The notes under the pieces were generated by a model, which made no database searches, was not told the DNA's origin, and saw only the letters and a list, made by a program, of their open reading frames with translations. 26,836 nt of DNA, taken from NCBI GenBank assembly GCA_021798415.1, contig JAJZGO010000011.1, forward strand, positions 1-26,836. The letters are read 5' to 3'. Numbering within the stretch: the first letter of the stretch is position 1; each line of letters starts with the position of its first letter. The translations under genes and the position numbers were made by a program. Positions 7,229-13,600 of the stretch are shown in pieces. This DNA is from Thermoplasmata archaeon (GTDB lineage: Archaea > Thermoplasmatota > Thermoplasmata > Lutacidiplasmatales > UBA184).

Positions 7229-7302
7229 GGGCTGGTAGATCAGTCCGGAAGATCGCCGGTTTTGCAAACCGGAGGCCTCGGGTTCAAATCCCGACCAGTC
7301 CA
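7229..7302 (+). tRNA. tRNA-Ala, anticodon TGC
   Basis: Complete cloverleaf: acceptor GGGCTGG with CCAGTCC and discriminator A, including the G3:U70 wobble pair that marks alanine tRNA. D stem is GATC/GATC, anticodon stem CCGGT/ACCGG around loop TTTGCAA (anticodon TGC), T arm TCGGG-TTCAAAT-CCCGA. No intron and no encoded CCA. Transposase remnant sequence begins within about 50 bases of its 3' end. Confidence 0.96.
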
Positions 7303-7351
7303 CTTCGAGACACCCCCGCGAGGCGCGGTGGGCTCGGAGGAAGGATGCGCG

Positions 7352-7786
7352 GGTTCGAGACTCGGCGTGAGCCACACGACCGTGCGCCGGGTCCATCGGC
7401 ATCGACACCAGGAGTTCCTCTCCCTCGTGCGCACGCTCGACGACCCGACCCCCGACGATCTCGCCGTCCGTGCGATCGTGGACAACGCGAGCTCGCATCT
7501 GACCGAAGAGGTCGAACGATGGCTCCGCCGCCGCCCTCGATTCCAACTCCATCGGGTGCCGACCGGCTCCTCGTGGTTGAACGCGGTCGAGGGGTGGTTC
7601 TCGCCGCTCGCGCGAAAGGCTCTCCTTCGAGGGAGCTTCCGCATTGTCGCGGTGCTCACGCGCGCCGTTGAGGAGTACGTCGAGGTCCGCCACGAGAGGG
7701 CCCAACCGCTCGTGTGGACCAAGGATGCCGAGACGATTCTGGGGAGGGTCCGCAAAATACAACGTTTGTCGGATACGGTCCACTAG
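7352..7786 (+). pseudogene. IS630-family transposase remnant, internally deleted
   Basis: The frame encodes a short helix-turn-helix piece (GSRLGVSHTTVRRV) joined directly to the C-terminal half of an IS630-type DDE transposase. The second part holds HRHQEFLSLVRTLD, the second catalytic Asp in AIVDNASSH, the SSWLNAVEGWF segment with the third catalytic Glu, and the usual end (LVWTKDAETILGRVRKI ... LSDTVH). The middle of the protein, with the first catalytic Asp, is missing, and the junction falls at RV-HRHRHQ. No start codon of its own is visible: the open frame extends back into tRNA-Ala. The element is therefore dead. The stop TAG shares the CTAG tetranucleotide with the stop of the convergent gene, so nothing recognisable remains of the right IS end. 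Confidence 0.85.
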
Positions 7787-8340
7787 GGGCGGGCGAGTGC
7801 CGTCCCGCATGAGGCGCAGAACTTCCCTGCCCCGGTCGCGGGCGTGCCGCACGACGGACATCGCGCTTCTGAGGTCCTGGCGGGAGGCGCCCCGCTCGGT
7901 GCGGAGGGGGATGGCGCGGTCGCGGGCGGCACGGGTACGTTCGGAGCCGGCTTGGCGAGGCCCGACCCAACGAGGTGGTTCCAGAACGCCCACCGCTCCT
8001 GCGACCAGTCGGTCTCGTACGAGTGCCAGGAGACGGCCGCGCCGATGACCGCGACCGGCAAAAGGAGCACCGCCAAGACCGCCCCGCCAACCGCAGCGTC
8101 CTCCCGAACGTCCGCCCGGAATCGGAGCTGGACGATCGACCCGGGACCGGAAGGCAACACCGTGACGTCGACGACCCGGTGGATGCCGAGCTTGGATTGG
8201 AATGATCGGCCCTGGAACGAGCCGGGGCCGGTCGATCGGAGGTTGTACCCTCGCTGGCCCCAGAACTGCCACGCCGACGTGTGCATCTCGGTCGCGGCGG
8301 GCGACTGGAACGTCCACGCCTCGAACTTCTCAAACACCAT
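7783..8340 (-). CDS. Small membrane protein with C-terminal zinc ribbon
   Basis: A 185-residue protein of unknown function. Residues about 1-75 are a beta-rich soluble domain (FEAWTFQSPAATEMHTSAW ... VDVTVLPSGPGSIVQLRFRAD). One hydrophobic stretch, AVGGAVLAVLLLPVAVIGAAV, spans about residues 82-102. A Pro/Ala-rich linker follows, and then a zinc ribbon CPSCG...CASCG at the very C terminus. The ATG at 8340 has a Shine-Dalgarno-like GAGGA six bases upstream. No distinct TATA element is seen close by. The gene ends inside the scar region, overlapping the transposase stop by 3 bases in convergent orientation. The overall plan resembles the zinc-ribbon membrane protein at 1109-2056, but no full-length similarity is evident. 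Confidence 0.65.
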   Translation of the reverse strand: MVFEKFEAWTFQSPAATEMHTSAWQFWGQRGYNLRSTGPGSFQGRSFQSKLGIHRVVDVTVLPSGPGSIVQLRFRADVREDAAVGGAVLAVLLLPVAVIGAAVSWHSYETDWSQERWAFWNHLVGSGLAKPAPNVPVPPATAPSPSAPSGAPPARTSEARCPSCGTPATGAGKFCASCGTALARP

Positions 8341-8507
8341 GGGTTTCCTCGTTCAACCTGTCGTGCCGCAACCTGTCCGCCTCTGCGCCGGGGGACTCCC
8401 TTCGGTCGCGCTCCCACTCCCCCGAATGCCTTAGGGATAGCGGCCGGCCCGCTCTTCGCGAAGGATCCTCGCCCGGGGCGAGCCGGGTCGGCTCGGCGGA
8501 TTCGGTA

Positions 8508-8732
8508 GTCCATCAGGTGGCGGACGCTCCCGAGCCGTTTGTACGTCGCCGGGACTCGGCCGGGGTAGCCCGACCGAGCCCAGGTGTGACCGCCGTAGGG
8601 CTGGAGGGGGGCCGGCCCCGTACAGTCGACGGAGACCACGATATGCGGGCCCAGGAGGCTTGGATGCACAAGGAGATCGGATTGGCCCGGCTCCTTCCTG
8701 TGGCCCTTGATTGAGACAGGATTCGGGTCACT
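8508..8732 (-). pseudogene. Transposase fragment (IS630-like, central part)
   Basis: Minus-strand translation gives IVVSVDCTGPAPLQPYGGHTW, then GYPGRVPATYKRLGSVRHLMDY. This matches the pattern of the central region of IS630-like transposases (vvxxDE-xGPxxLxPxxGxxWxPxxRPxxxPATYxRxxGVRHL). The first catalytic Asp is present, but the following acidic residue is Cys. Neither the N-terminal DNA-binding part nor the C-terminal catalytic part follows in any frame, and similarity stops after LMDY. It probably belongs to a different IS630 subgroup from the remnant at 7352-7786, because that subgroup uses a different central motif. I assign it by pattern only. Confidence 0.55.
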
Positions 8733-8748
8733 TAGCGTTGCGAGATGG

Positions 8749-9216
8749 TCACGACGACACCCCGATTGCACCTTGCATTACGTACGACCCAGCCTGCGAA
8801 GGCGCAACCACTGTCAGGCCCACACCCATGGAGCCGGGCACCAGGGGTACAGGTATCGTCATTTCAATGCCGGCCAGCGTGAAGGGTGGGAAGATGATGA
8901 TACTGGTGAGGGTCAGACGGAGCGAGCTATTGAAGTAGCCGTCATCGGCGACCACCAACACGTAGTCGAACGTCTGGCCAGGACTGTAAACTAGGGGGCA
9001 TGCATCAAAACACGGATTACCTGACACTAAGCCCTGCGAGTTGCCGACCGTTGACCAAGTAACGTTCTGAATTCGGACTGACCGAGAAATCTCGTAGTTC
9101 TGAAGGGCCGGCGGAAGCCAAATCACCAGAGTAACCAGAACTGCGGCGACCGCCACAGTTACGAGTAGAATCCTCCGATCTGACCAGCGAAATGAATTGG
9201 CGCCAGGCCCGGGCAT
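8749..9216 (-). CDS. Orphan exported or membrane-anchored protein of lower GC
   Basis: A 155-residue protein of no family I recognise. A hydrophobic segment at residues about 17-35 (ILLVTVAVAAVLVTLVIW) follows Arg/Asp-rich residues, so it is likely an N-terminal anchor with the rest outside. The outer part has the sequons NVTW and NSSL, two close Cys in NPCFDACPLVYSPGQ (a possible disulfide), and a beta-rich pattern ending in a run of short strands. Base use differs sharply from the neighbours: a counted 60-base row inside the gene (9061-9120) is 53% GC against 77% for the row 9601-9660. The ATG at 9216 lies about 20-25 bases downstream of an AT-rich run (GTTGAATATGCC). Located between a transposase fragment and a truncated ATPase, it may have been acquired laterally. 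Confidence 0.65.
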   Translation of the reverse strand: MPGPGANSFRWSDRRILLVTVAVAAVLVTLVIWLPPALQNYEISRSVRIQNVTWSTVGNSQGLVSGNPCFDACPLVYSPGQTFDYVLVVADDGYFNSSLRLTLTSIIIFPPFTLAGIEMTIPVPLVPGSMGVGLTVVAPSQAGSYVMQGAIGVSS

Positions 9217-9236
9217 GTGTTTCTACCGAGGCATAT

Positions 9237-9740
9237 TCAACATTCCTCGGAAACATATCTAATCTCGCTCCCGACGTTGGCGGTCGGCTCGTCGAAGAGG
9301 AGGACGTCGGGTGGGTCGACCGTCACCCACGCGATCAGCACGCGCTGGACCTCGCCCCCGGGGCGGGAGCCGCTCTGGCGGTCGAGGGTCCCCGGACCGA
9401 GCCCGACCATGGCGAGGCTTGCCCCGTAATCCCCGGGACATTTCAGCGACAGTAGTTCCGCGACCGAGAGCGGGATGTCGGTGTCGACGAGCTTCTGGGG
9501 GACGTAGCCGATGCGTACGGGCCCGCCCCACTCGATCCGTCCCGTGTACGGGACCCGGCCGAGAAGCGCCCGCAGAAGGGTCGTCTTCCCGGCCCCGTTC
9601 GGGCCGACGATGGCGAGCGTGACGCCGCGGGCGGCCGAGAAGCTCACGCGGTCGAGGACCGTCGAGCGCCCGACGCGGACCGTGAGGTCCGAGACCGAGA
9701 GGAACGCGCTGGGTCCGCCGGGGGCCGGCCTCGAATCCAT
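9237..9740 (-). pseudogene. Truncated metal-type ABC transporter ATPase (ZnuC-like)
   Basis: The frame begins as a normal ABC ATPase of the zinc/manganese family: LSVSDLTVRVG, Walker A GPNGAGKTT, Q-loop GYVPQK, and Walker B VLLFDEPTA. Two faults are clear. The signature reads GSRPGGEVQRVLIAW where LSGGE is expected, so the key Ser is Pro. The protein also stops about 15 residues after Walker B, with no D-loop, no H-loop (switch His) and no C-terminal third. After the codons for ANVGSE the sequence switches from GC-rich to AT-rich at about 9265-9272, which marks the break. No permease or binding protein is nearby. Start taken at ATG 9740; ATG 9752 is an alternative. Almost certainly non-functional. 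Confidence 0.8.
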
Positions 9741-9867
9741 CGCGCGCTCCATCCGATCCCGGGCGACCCCCCGCGGGTAAGGCGATCCGGGGAGGAAAGG
9801 GTCGTCCACGACCGGGCCGGTTCGCGGCTCCGCTAGCGGAGGGACGAAGACCCCCGCGGTCGCGCAA

Positions 9868-9877
9868 ACTCTTTAGG
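9868..9877 (+). promoter_or_regulatory. TATA-like element for the SRPBCC gene
   Basis: ACTCTTTAGG is centred about 27 bases upstream of the GTG at 9900, so the transcript would start at or within a few bases of the start codon (leaderless). Confidence 0.5.
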
Positions 9878-9899
9878 GGCCCGCGTCCGAACGGCGGTC

Positions 9900-10358
9900 G
9901 TGGCCGACGAACCGCTCGACCCCATCCTGATCCAGGTGACGATCCCCCTCCCGATACCCATGATCTACACGGCGCTCACCGAGCCCGCGGGCCTCGTGCA
10001 GTGGCTCTGCGCCTCGGCGGAGGCGTCCCGCGAGGTCGGGGGACCGTACCGTCTCACGTTCCGCGAGCCGGTGGCTTTCGAGAGCCCCGGCGAGGTCGTC
10101 CGGGCGACGCCCGACGTGGACATCGGATTCCGCTGGTACGCCCCCGCACCGTTCGACGGCCTGATGAACGGCCCCCCGCCGGCGACCCAGGTCTACGTCC
10201 GCCTCCAGGAGTCCCCCGAGGGGATCGACGTGACGCTCGAACACGAGGGATGGGGCTCGGGCGAGGAATGGGAGGACGCGCGCTCCTGGCACTTCCACTT
10301 CTGGGACGAGCGGCTCAACCGCCTCAAGGACTACCTGATCAAGGCCGCGTACGGCTGA
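9900..10358 (+). CDS. SRPBCC/AHSA1-like lipid-binding-fold protein
   Basis: A 152-residue single-domain protein of the START/Bet v1-like (SRPBCC) superfamily, closest in pattern to AHSA1-like proteins. Seen are the first strand ILIQVTIPLPIPMIYTALTEPAGLVQWLC, the loop EVGGPYRLTF, then GEVVRATPDVDIGFRWYAP, the strand VYVRLQESPEGIDVTLEHEGWGSG, and a long C-terminal helix HFHFWDERLNRLKDYLI. These proteins bind hydrophobic ligands or act as co-chaperones; no ligand can be named. GTG start with no Shine-Dalgarno sequence and a TATA about 27 bases upstream suggests a leaderless message. Confidence 0.8.
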   Translation: MADEPLDPILIQVTIPLPIPMIYTALTEPAGLVQWLCASAEASREVGGPYRLTFREPVAFESPGEVVRATPDVDIGFRWYAPAPFDGLMNGPPPATQVYVRLQESPEGIDVTLEHEGWGSGEEWEDARSWHFHFWDERLNRLKDYLIKAAYG

Positions 10359-10378
10359 CGGCCGGAGCCTTCCGAGGC

Positions 10379-10573
10379 CTAGGGAGCGCCCGGCGCGTAG
10401 ACTCGGCAGACGAGCTCGCCGCAGATCGCGCACGGGCCCGACGGGACGAGACGGTAGTTCCCCGTCGTTCCGACCGACACGACGACCATGTGGTGCGTCG
10501 GCAAGTGGCCGCAACGGCATCGGGCCTTCAGGAACCCCGGCATCGCCGGACCGGTCGCTCCGCGGGCCGCCAT
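10379..10573 (-). CDS. Tiny zinc-ribbon protein
   Basis: A 64-residue protein convergent with the SRPBCC gene and divergent from the GcvH-TusA fusion. Two metal-binding knuckles are visible: CRCGH at about residues 19-23 and CAICGE about 28 residues later, with HH between them. Such minimal ribbons are frequent in archaea and usually of unknown role. The ATG at 10573 is chosen because the run CCTTTTGG at 10601-10608 lies about 30 bases upstream on this strand. An ATG at 10543 is an alternative that keeps both knuckles. The gene sits almost fully in the intergenic space, which supports it being real. Confidence 0.55.
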   Translation of the reverse strand: MAARGATGPAMPGFLKARCRCGHLPTHHMVVVSVGTTGNYRLVPSGPCAICGELVCRVYAPGAP

Positions 10574-10624
10574 CCTGCCGGCGAGGGAGGGTCCGTGGGC
10601 CAAAAGGGTTGCCGACGCGGCCGA

Positions 10625-10633
10625 GCTATTTAC
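10625..10633 (+). promoter_or_regulatory. TATA box for the GcvH-TusA fusion
   Basis: GCTATTTAC is centred 27 bases upstream of the GTG at 10656, the expected spacing for a leaderless transcript. It decides the start, since the frame is open for another 56 codons upstream. Confidence 0.6.
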
Positions 10634-10655
10634 GGCGCGGCCGGCTTCGGGGGCC

Positions 10656-11351
10656 GTGGAGATCGACGGCTGTCCGCTGCCGGAGGACCGACGCTACGAC
10701 CTCGAGCACGACGTCTGGTGGCAGGACGACCCCGGCTCGGGGACCGCCCGCGTCGGCGTGACGGCCACCCTCGCGTCGTTCGCCGGTCCGTTCCGCTCGC
10801 TCGCGTTCCGGCCGGTCGAGGGGACGCTCGCGGCCGGGCGGAGCGTCGCGACCGTTGAGAGCGTCCGGTACGTGGGCGCGGTCCGGCTGCCGGTCGAGGC
10901 GACGATCGTGGAGCGGAACGCGGAGCTCGTCCGGCACCCGCGCGTCGTGAACGACGACCCGTACGGTTCCGGCTGGGTCGTGCGCGTCCGCCCCGTGCGG
11001 CCGGACGACGCCGTGCGCCTCCTGCGGGAGGCCCACGAGATCGCCGAGCTCGTGCGCTCGCGCATCCGCTCCCGGTACGCCCGCTGCTGGCCGGCGACCC
11101 CCGAGGTCGAGGTGATCGAGGTTGGTGTCGAATGCTCCGCGGTCCTCGCCCGGCTCAACGAGGAGATCGTCCACCGCGAAGGCGGGGATGCCCTCCTCCT
11201 CGTCACCGACGACCCGACGAGCCCGATCGAGATGGTCCGCTGGTCCGACCAGACGGGCCACGCCGTCCTCGCGCACCGCACCGAGGGGTCGCTCCACCAA
11301 TTCCTCGTGCGCAAGGAGGCCCACCCGGTGCCGCGCCGCCCGCGCGGCTAG
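10656..11351 (+). CDS. GcvH-like domain (no lipoyl Lys) fused to a TusA-like sulfurtransferase domain
   Basis: A 231-residue protein. Residues about 5-112 align along their whole length with glycine cleavage H protein: RRYDLEHDVWW, VGVT, the hairpin VESVRYVGAVRLPVEATIVERN, and VVNDDPYGSGWVVRV. The lipoyl-carrying Lys of the ESVKA motif is Arg71 here (codon CGG, at least two base changes from a Lys codon), so lipoylation at that site is not possible. Residues about 150-221 resemble TusA/SirA: a Cys at 160 where TusA has its CPxP motif (here CSAV), then GGDALLLVTDDPTSPIEMVRW, SDQTGHAVL and HQFLVRK. TusA proteins pass persulfide sulfur. Together with the convergent rhodanese 17 bases downstream this points to sulfur handling, but the fusion's true role is unknown. 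H-protein-like (LbpA) and TusA proteins are known partners in sulfur oxidation. Confidence 0.75.
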   Translation: MEIDGCPLPEDRRYDLEHDVWWQDDPGSGTARVGVTATLASFAGPFRSLAFRPVEGTLAAGRSVATVESVRYVGAVRLPVEATIVERNAELVRHPRVVNDDPYGSGWVVRVRPVRPDDAVRLLREAHEIAELVRSRIRSRYARCWPATPEVEVIEVGVECSAVLARLNEEIVHREGGDALLLVTDDPTSPIEMVRWSDQTGHAVLAHRTEGSLHQFLVRKEAHPVPRRPRG

Positions 11352-11368
11352 GAGGCCGCCCGACGGGC

Positions 11369-12223
11369 TTACTTCTCGATCGGCGTTCGGATGAGGTTCC
11401 CCCACTCGGTCCAGGAGCCGTCGTAGTTGCGCACGTCGGGGTATCCGAGCAGGTACTTCAACACGAACCAGGTGTGGCTCGACCTTTCGCCGATCCGGCA
11501 GTACGTGATCACGGGGCCGCCCGGCGTCACCCCGTGCGACCCGTAGAGCGAGGAGAGCTCCTCGCGGGACTTGAACGTCCCGTCGTCCCGCACGGCCTGG
11601 GCCCACGGGATGTTCTTCGCACCGGGGATGTGGCCGCCCCGCTGCGCGTGCTCCGTCGGGTACTCGGGAGGGGCGGTGATCTCACCGCTGAACTCCTTCG
11701 GTCCCCGGACGTCGACCAGGTGGACCTTCGAGGCCTTCACGTCGGGGAGGACGGACCGAACGTCGTCGAGATACGCCCGCAACTTCGGGTCCGCGGGCCC
11801 TGCCGTGAACGTCCCCCGGGGCACGACCGAAACCGACTTCGTGATCGGGCGATCCTCGGCGATCCACTTCTTGCGGCCGCCGTTCAGGAGCTTCAAACGG
11901 GGGACGCCGTAGTAGGTGAAGACCCAGTAGGCGAACGCCGCGAACCAGTTGTTGAAATCCCCGTAGAGGACGAGCGTGGTGTCGTCCCCGACGCCCGCTC
12001 GGCGGAGCAGCTCCGTGAGCGCGTCCGGGCTCAGGATGTCGCGGCGCACCGGGTCGTTGATCTCCTTGCGCCAGTCGATCAGCACCGACCCGGGCACGTG
12101 GCCGAGCTCGTAGTTCGCGACCGGGTCGTAGTCGACCTCGGCCACGCGGACCTTCGGATCTTCAAGGTGGTCCGAGAGCCAGTCGTTCTCCACGAGGACT
12201 TCCGGGTGAGCGTACGCCGTCAT
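11369..12223 (-). CDS. Rhodanese (thiosulfate sulfurtransferase), two-domain
   Basis: A 284-residue SseA/thiosulfate-sulfurtransferase type protein with two rhodanese domains. The N-terminal one (about 1-130) has VRVAEVDYDP and GHVPGSVLIDW but Asp-Phe (YGDFNNWFAAF) where an active Cys would be, so it is structural. The C-terminal one (about 160-284) has HLVDVRGPKEFSG, GGHIPGAKNIPW and the active loop Cys242-Arg-Ile-Gly-Glu-Arg. It should move sulfane sulfur from thiosulfate or a similar donor to an acceptor thiol; the CRxGxR loop suits thiosulfate. The ATG at 12223 is placed about 33 bases after a strong TATA box. It is convergent with the TusA-like fusion, so a shared role is suggested by position, not by an operon. 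Confidence 0.92.
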   Translation of the reverse strand: MTAYAHPEVLVENDWLSDHLEDPKVRVAEVDYDPVANYELGHVPGSVLIDWRKEINDPVRRDILSPDALTELLRRAGVGDDTTLVLYGDFNNWFAAFAYWVFTYYGVPRLKLLNGGRKKWIAEDRPITKSVSVVPRGTFTAGPADPKLRAYLDDVRSVLPDVKASKVHLVDVRGPKEFSGEITAPPEYPTEHAQRGGHIPGAKNIPWAQAVRDDGTFKSREELSSLYGSHGVTPGGPVITYCRIGERSSHTWFVLKYLLGYPDVRNYDGSWTEWGNLIRTPIEK

Positions 12224-12250
12224 CGTCGTCCCGACGGTCGGTAGGGTCGG

Positions 12251-12262
12251 GAGAATATACGT
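12251..12262 (-). promoter_or_regulatory. TATA box for the rhodanese gene
   Basis: Minus-strand CGTATATTCTC, about 33 bases upstream of the ATG, is the best TATA match in the window. Confidence 0.6.
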
Positions 12263-12331
12263 TCTTTGAAGTGCGTAAATGCTCGGGGAGTCGGGGGTCC
12301 CGACCCTCGGACGCTCTCGCCGGCGGGCCGA

Positions 12332-12649
12332 CTACCCGCGCCGGCCCCGTTTGGGGAGAGCGGTGTCCGAGACCTCGATCGTCTCCGGGTCGAACCCGAG
12401 GCGCGCGAGCTCCTCGCGGATGCGGGCCCGGTGGTCGCCCTGGAGGTAGACCTCCCCGTTCACGACCGAGCCGCCGGTCGCGAGGCGGTTCTTGAGCGAC
12501 CGGGTCGTCTCCGCGAGGTCCACCCCGTGCGGGAATCCCGAGATCACGGTCGCGGGCTTGTTGTAGCGCCGGGGTTCCGCCCGTACGCGGATGCGCGCGG
12601 TCTCTCGGTCGAGCGCCGACAGGATCTCGTCGAACTCTTCGTTGCCCAT
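12332..12649 (-). CDS. Translation initiation factor aIF1/SUI1
   Basis: A 105-residue SUI1-domain protein, the archaeal counterpart of eIF1, which acts at the small-subunit P site to police start-codon choice. Family features are RIRVRAEPRRYNKPATVISGFPHGVDLAETTRSLKNRLATGGSV read across residues about 19-62, then NGEVYLQGDH and a C-terminal ARLGF helix-strand. It lacks the long N-terminal tail of eukaryotic eIF1, as usual in archaea. The ATG at 12649 has a GAGG Shine-Dalgarno-like sequence about nine bases upstream. It is transcribed towards the rhodanese gene in the same direction, with about 110 bases between them and a separate rhodanese TATA. Confidence 0.93.
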   Translation of the reverse strand: MGNEEFDEILSALDRETARIRVRAEPRRYNKPATVISGFPHGVDLAETTRSLKNRLATGGSVVNGEVYLQGDHRARIREELARLGFDPETIEVSDTALPKRGRRG

Positions 12650-12817
12650 CGTTGTGTCCCTCTAGGGTCCTCCCGGACCGAACGGAGGGAATGTGAATCG
12701 AGGACGGCCGGGGAACGCGACCGCCGGTCCGGTTCGGCCGCGAGGGAGGGATGCCCGAAGGTTCGGTAGACGCACCAGCCCTGCTAGACCGCAGCCCCCC
12801 ATCAACGTTTCCACTGC

Positions 12818-13600
12818 TCAGGCATCCCCCCAGCGGTACAGTCTCAGGGTGACCGTGAGGACGACGAGGGCGGACGCCCCGAGGAACCCCGCGTACGCGA
12901 CCATCTCGGCCGGGGTCGCGGGGGTGATCCCGATCGCGCCCTGGACGAGCAGGGCGGCGTACGTGGCGGGGAGGAACCGGGCCGCGTCCTGCCAGACCGG
13001 CGGGAGCGCCGAGATCGGGTAGTAGAGCGGGGAGAGCATGCCGAGGATGGTGAAGGTTAAGTTGCTCACGGGCCAGATCGCGCGCTGGGTCTTCACCCGG
13101 CTCGAGATCGCGATCCCGATCGACGAGAAGAGCACCCAGAGCGTCGCGAGGCTCCCCGCGAGCACGCCGGCGGCGTACGGCGTGAGGGGAAGCCCCCGGG
13201 ACCCGCCGACCCACGCGAGTAGGACCGCGAGGATCGCGAGCGCGGGCAGCATCGCGATCAGGTTCGAGAACGCGATGCCGAACAGGTAGCGGATCCGCCC
13301 GAGGGGGCTCGCGACGAACAGGTCCTGGAGCGAGCACTCGATCCTCCAGGTCGCGCTGTCGCCGAGCACCCAGGAGCCGATGTTCTGCATCGTGAACAGC
13401 ATCGCGCCGACGATCTCGAGAGGGAGAAGGGAGGGGGGCGAGATGAACGACAGGAAGTAGAGGAAGATGAACGGCAAGAGGATCGGGGCGATCGCGACGG
13501 CCGGGTTCCGCCCGATCCACCGCCAGCCGACGATCAGGAACGCCGGAAGCGCCCGGCCGCGCAGCGGGACGTTCGGGTAGTCGGACCGGACACTCCTCAC
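12818..13600 (-). CDS. ABC-2 type transporter permease (second permease of operon)
   Basis: A 260-residue integral membrane protein with about six hydrophobic spans, of the ABC-2 exporter permease fold. Typical features are an N-terminal cytoplasmic helix, LFTMQNIGSWVLGDSATWRIE, the ASPLGRIRYLFGIAFSNL segment, and the PVSNLTFTILGMLSPLYYPISALPPVWQ stretch read in pieces across residues about 180-207. It has no binding-protein partner, which fits export. It begins with a GTG directly after the stop of the preceding permease gene (no gap), so it is translationally coupled. With that sister it likely forms a heterodimeric channel driven by the upstream ATPase. Substrate (drug, lipid, polysaccharide) is unknown. 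Confidence 0.85.
   Translation of the reverse strand: MRSVRSDYPNVPLRGRALPAFLIVGWRWIGRNPAVAIAPILLPFIFLYFLSFISPPSLLPLEIVGAMLFTMQNIGSWVLGDSATWRIECSLQDLFVASPLGRIRYLFGIAFSNLIAMLPALAILAVLLAWVGGSRGLPLTPYAAGVLAGSLATLWVLFSSIGIAISSRVKTQRAIWPVSNLTFTILGMLSPLYYPISALPPVWQDAARFLPATYAALLVQGAIGITPATPAEMVAYAGFLGASALVVLTVTLRLYRWGDA

Noticed and set aside
7298..7784. GTCCACT repeated at the tRNA-Ala 3' end (7298-7304) and at the transposase end (7778-7784) as an attachment-site pair
   Set aside because: Only seven bases match, no integrase is present, and such short repeats are expected by chance.
9237..9740. A working ABC ATPase gene
   Set aside because: The signature Ser is replaced and the chain lacks the D-loop, H-loop and C-terminal third.
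10488..10655. Extended N terminus of the GcvH-TusA fusion
   Set aside because: Overlaps the antisense zinc-ribbon gene and the TATA box; H-protein similarity starts just after GTG 10656.
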